A DNA stretch of 19,266 bases from Haplosporangium gracile. Lineage: Eukaryota > Mortierellomycota > Mortierellomycetes > Mortierellales > Mortierellaceae. This document shows, piece after piece, positions 18,780 through 19,266 of this stretch (its first letter is position 1; the number at the start of each line of letters is the position of its first letter). The stretch covers positions 1 through 19,266 of the forward strand of contig JAAAUF010000325.1 of assembly GCA_015499985.1 (NCBI GenBank), given 5' to 3'. The position numbers were made by a program, and so were the translations under genes. The notes beneath the pieces are model-generated. The model saw nothing but the letters and a program-made list of their open reading frames with translations. It made no database searches and was not told where the DNA came from.

Positions 18780-19045
18780 GTAAGTTGCTCTTTACGCCCA
18801 CGTGGAAAAACGAATACACCCCCAAGCCAACACAACACCTCACATACACCCAAGTCCTTCCTTTTCGCTCGTCCAGTATTCAACTGTCAATAAGAAGCAG
18901 CAACAACAACAGCGATCTGTAACAACAACGACAGTCTATAATAACGACGGTAACTCCAATCAACGTCGACAACAACAACAGCAACAATCATTGTGTAGTA
19001 CAAAAATGACTAAATTCACCTAACAAGCCCAACGCTGGCTTTCAG

Positions 19046-19266
19046 AACAGCAACGCGATCAACCCTTCCCGGATCTTGTGAACTGTATGACAAGGTTCTA
19101 CGACCACTTCTATCTGATTGAGAACTGGAACAAAGGATTCGCTAAGAGTCATTTTCAGCACTCGTTGCAAGTAATTGCCAGGAAACGTGTCGCAGGTCAA
19201 TGGGCCGCCTTGCTGCTCCTACAGCTTGAGGTAACGTTCTACCTGGTTTTCGACGTATCTTTTTTT
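19046..19266 (+). CDS. 5' part of an unidentified spliced gene, cut by the window end
   Basis: Exon 19046-19230 is flanked by a good acceptor (CTTTCAG, with CTAAC 25 nt upstream) and a donor GTAACG at 19231; the rest lies beyond the window. With a leader intron 18780-19045 the first ATG is at 19087 and gives MTRFYDHFYLIENWNKGFAK then SHFQHSLQVIARKR and WAALLLLQLE, 48 codons in phase 0. The sequence is aromatic and helical and looks like real protein, but I do not recognise it. The same frame is open upstream (AQRWLSEQQRDQPFPDLVNC) to a TAA at 19021-19023, and only five codons before that is an ATG at 19006 in a strong AAAA context after a CAA-rich tract. Which start is used is therefore unclear. 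Confidence 0.5.

Noticed and set aside
1..19266. Reassignment of TAA to an amino acid
   Set aside because: The trehalase gene ends at a TAA that fits the family length, and both odd TAAs have simpler explanations.
1..19266. tRNA genes, rRNA or CRISPR array
   Set aside because: No A/B-box pair with a cloverleaf, no rRNA-like stretch and no regularly spaced repeats were seen by eye.

Overview
This window looks like nuclear DNA of a filamentous fungus, most likely an early-diverging one of the Mortierella type (Mucoromycota/Mortierellomycota). That is inferred from the protein families, from the short GT-AG introns of about 90-130 nt with CTAAC/CTAAT-like branch sites, and from the pyrimidine-rich leaders in front of the genes. 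No database search was possible. All functional names rest on motif recognition.

Left part (1-5,510) mixes genes and debris. It holds a decayed MULE-type DNA transposase (about 35-464) and an unidentified gene relic on the minus strand (805-1047). Next is a mostly disordered protein ending in a compact Cys/His zinc-like motif (1442-2392, plus). An F-box protein with two CxxC pairs (2755-3750, minus) follows, whose reading frame continues upstream of its first ATG as far as an in-frame TAA. A second, intron-bearing relic with many stops lies at 4620-5509 (plus).

Middle part (6,337-13,059) is in good order. It has a 201-residue four-helix membrane protein (two exons), a secreted GH65 acid trehalase of 1009 residues (six exons, one of only 22 nt), and, tail to tail with the trehalase, a GH16-type glucan-active protein (minus). 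The GH16 protein has no visible signal peptide but starts with an N-myristoylation-like MGNNHS.

Right part (13,060-19,266) holds about 2.7 kb of GA-rich/CT-rich non-coding sequence, then a 485-residue type II membrane protein of the O-fucosyltransferase type (two exons). The 5' end of another spliced gene runs off the right edge.

The carbohydrate genes are adjacent, but nothing proves that they are co-regulated. Trehalase would use external or vacuolar trehalose, GH16 would act on beta-glucan or cell-wall glucan, and the fucosyltransferase-like protein would work in the Golgi or ER lumen. I found no tRNA, rRNA, CRISPR array or convincing new multi-gene system. The most interesting leads are the two reading frames interrupted by TAA inside branch-site-like CCTAA contexts, the trehalase microexon, and the potentially lipid-anchored GH16 protein.
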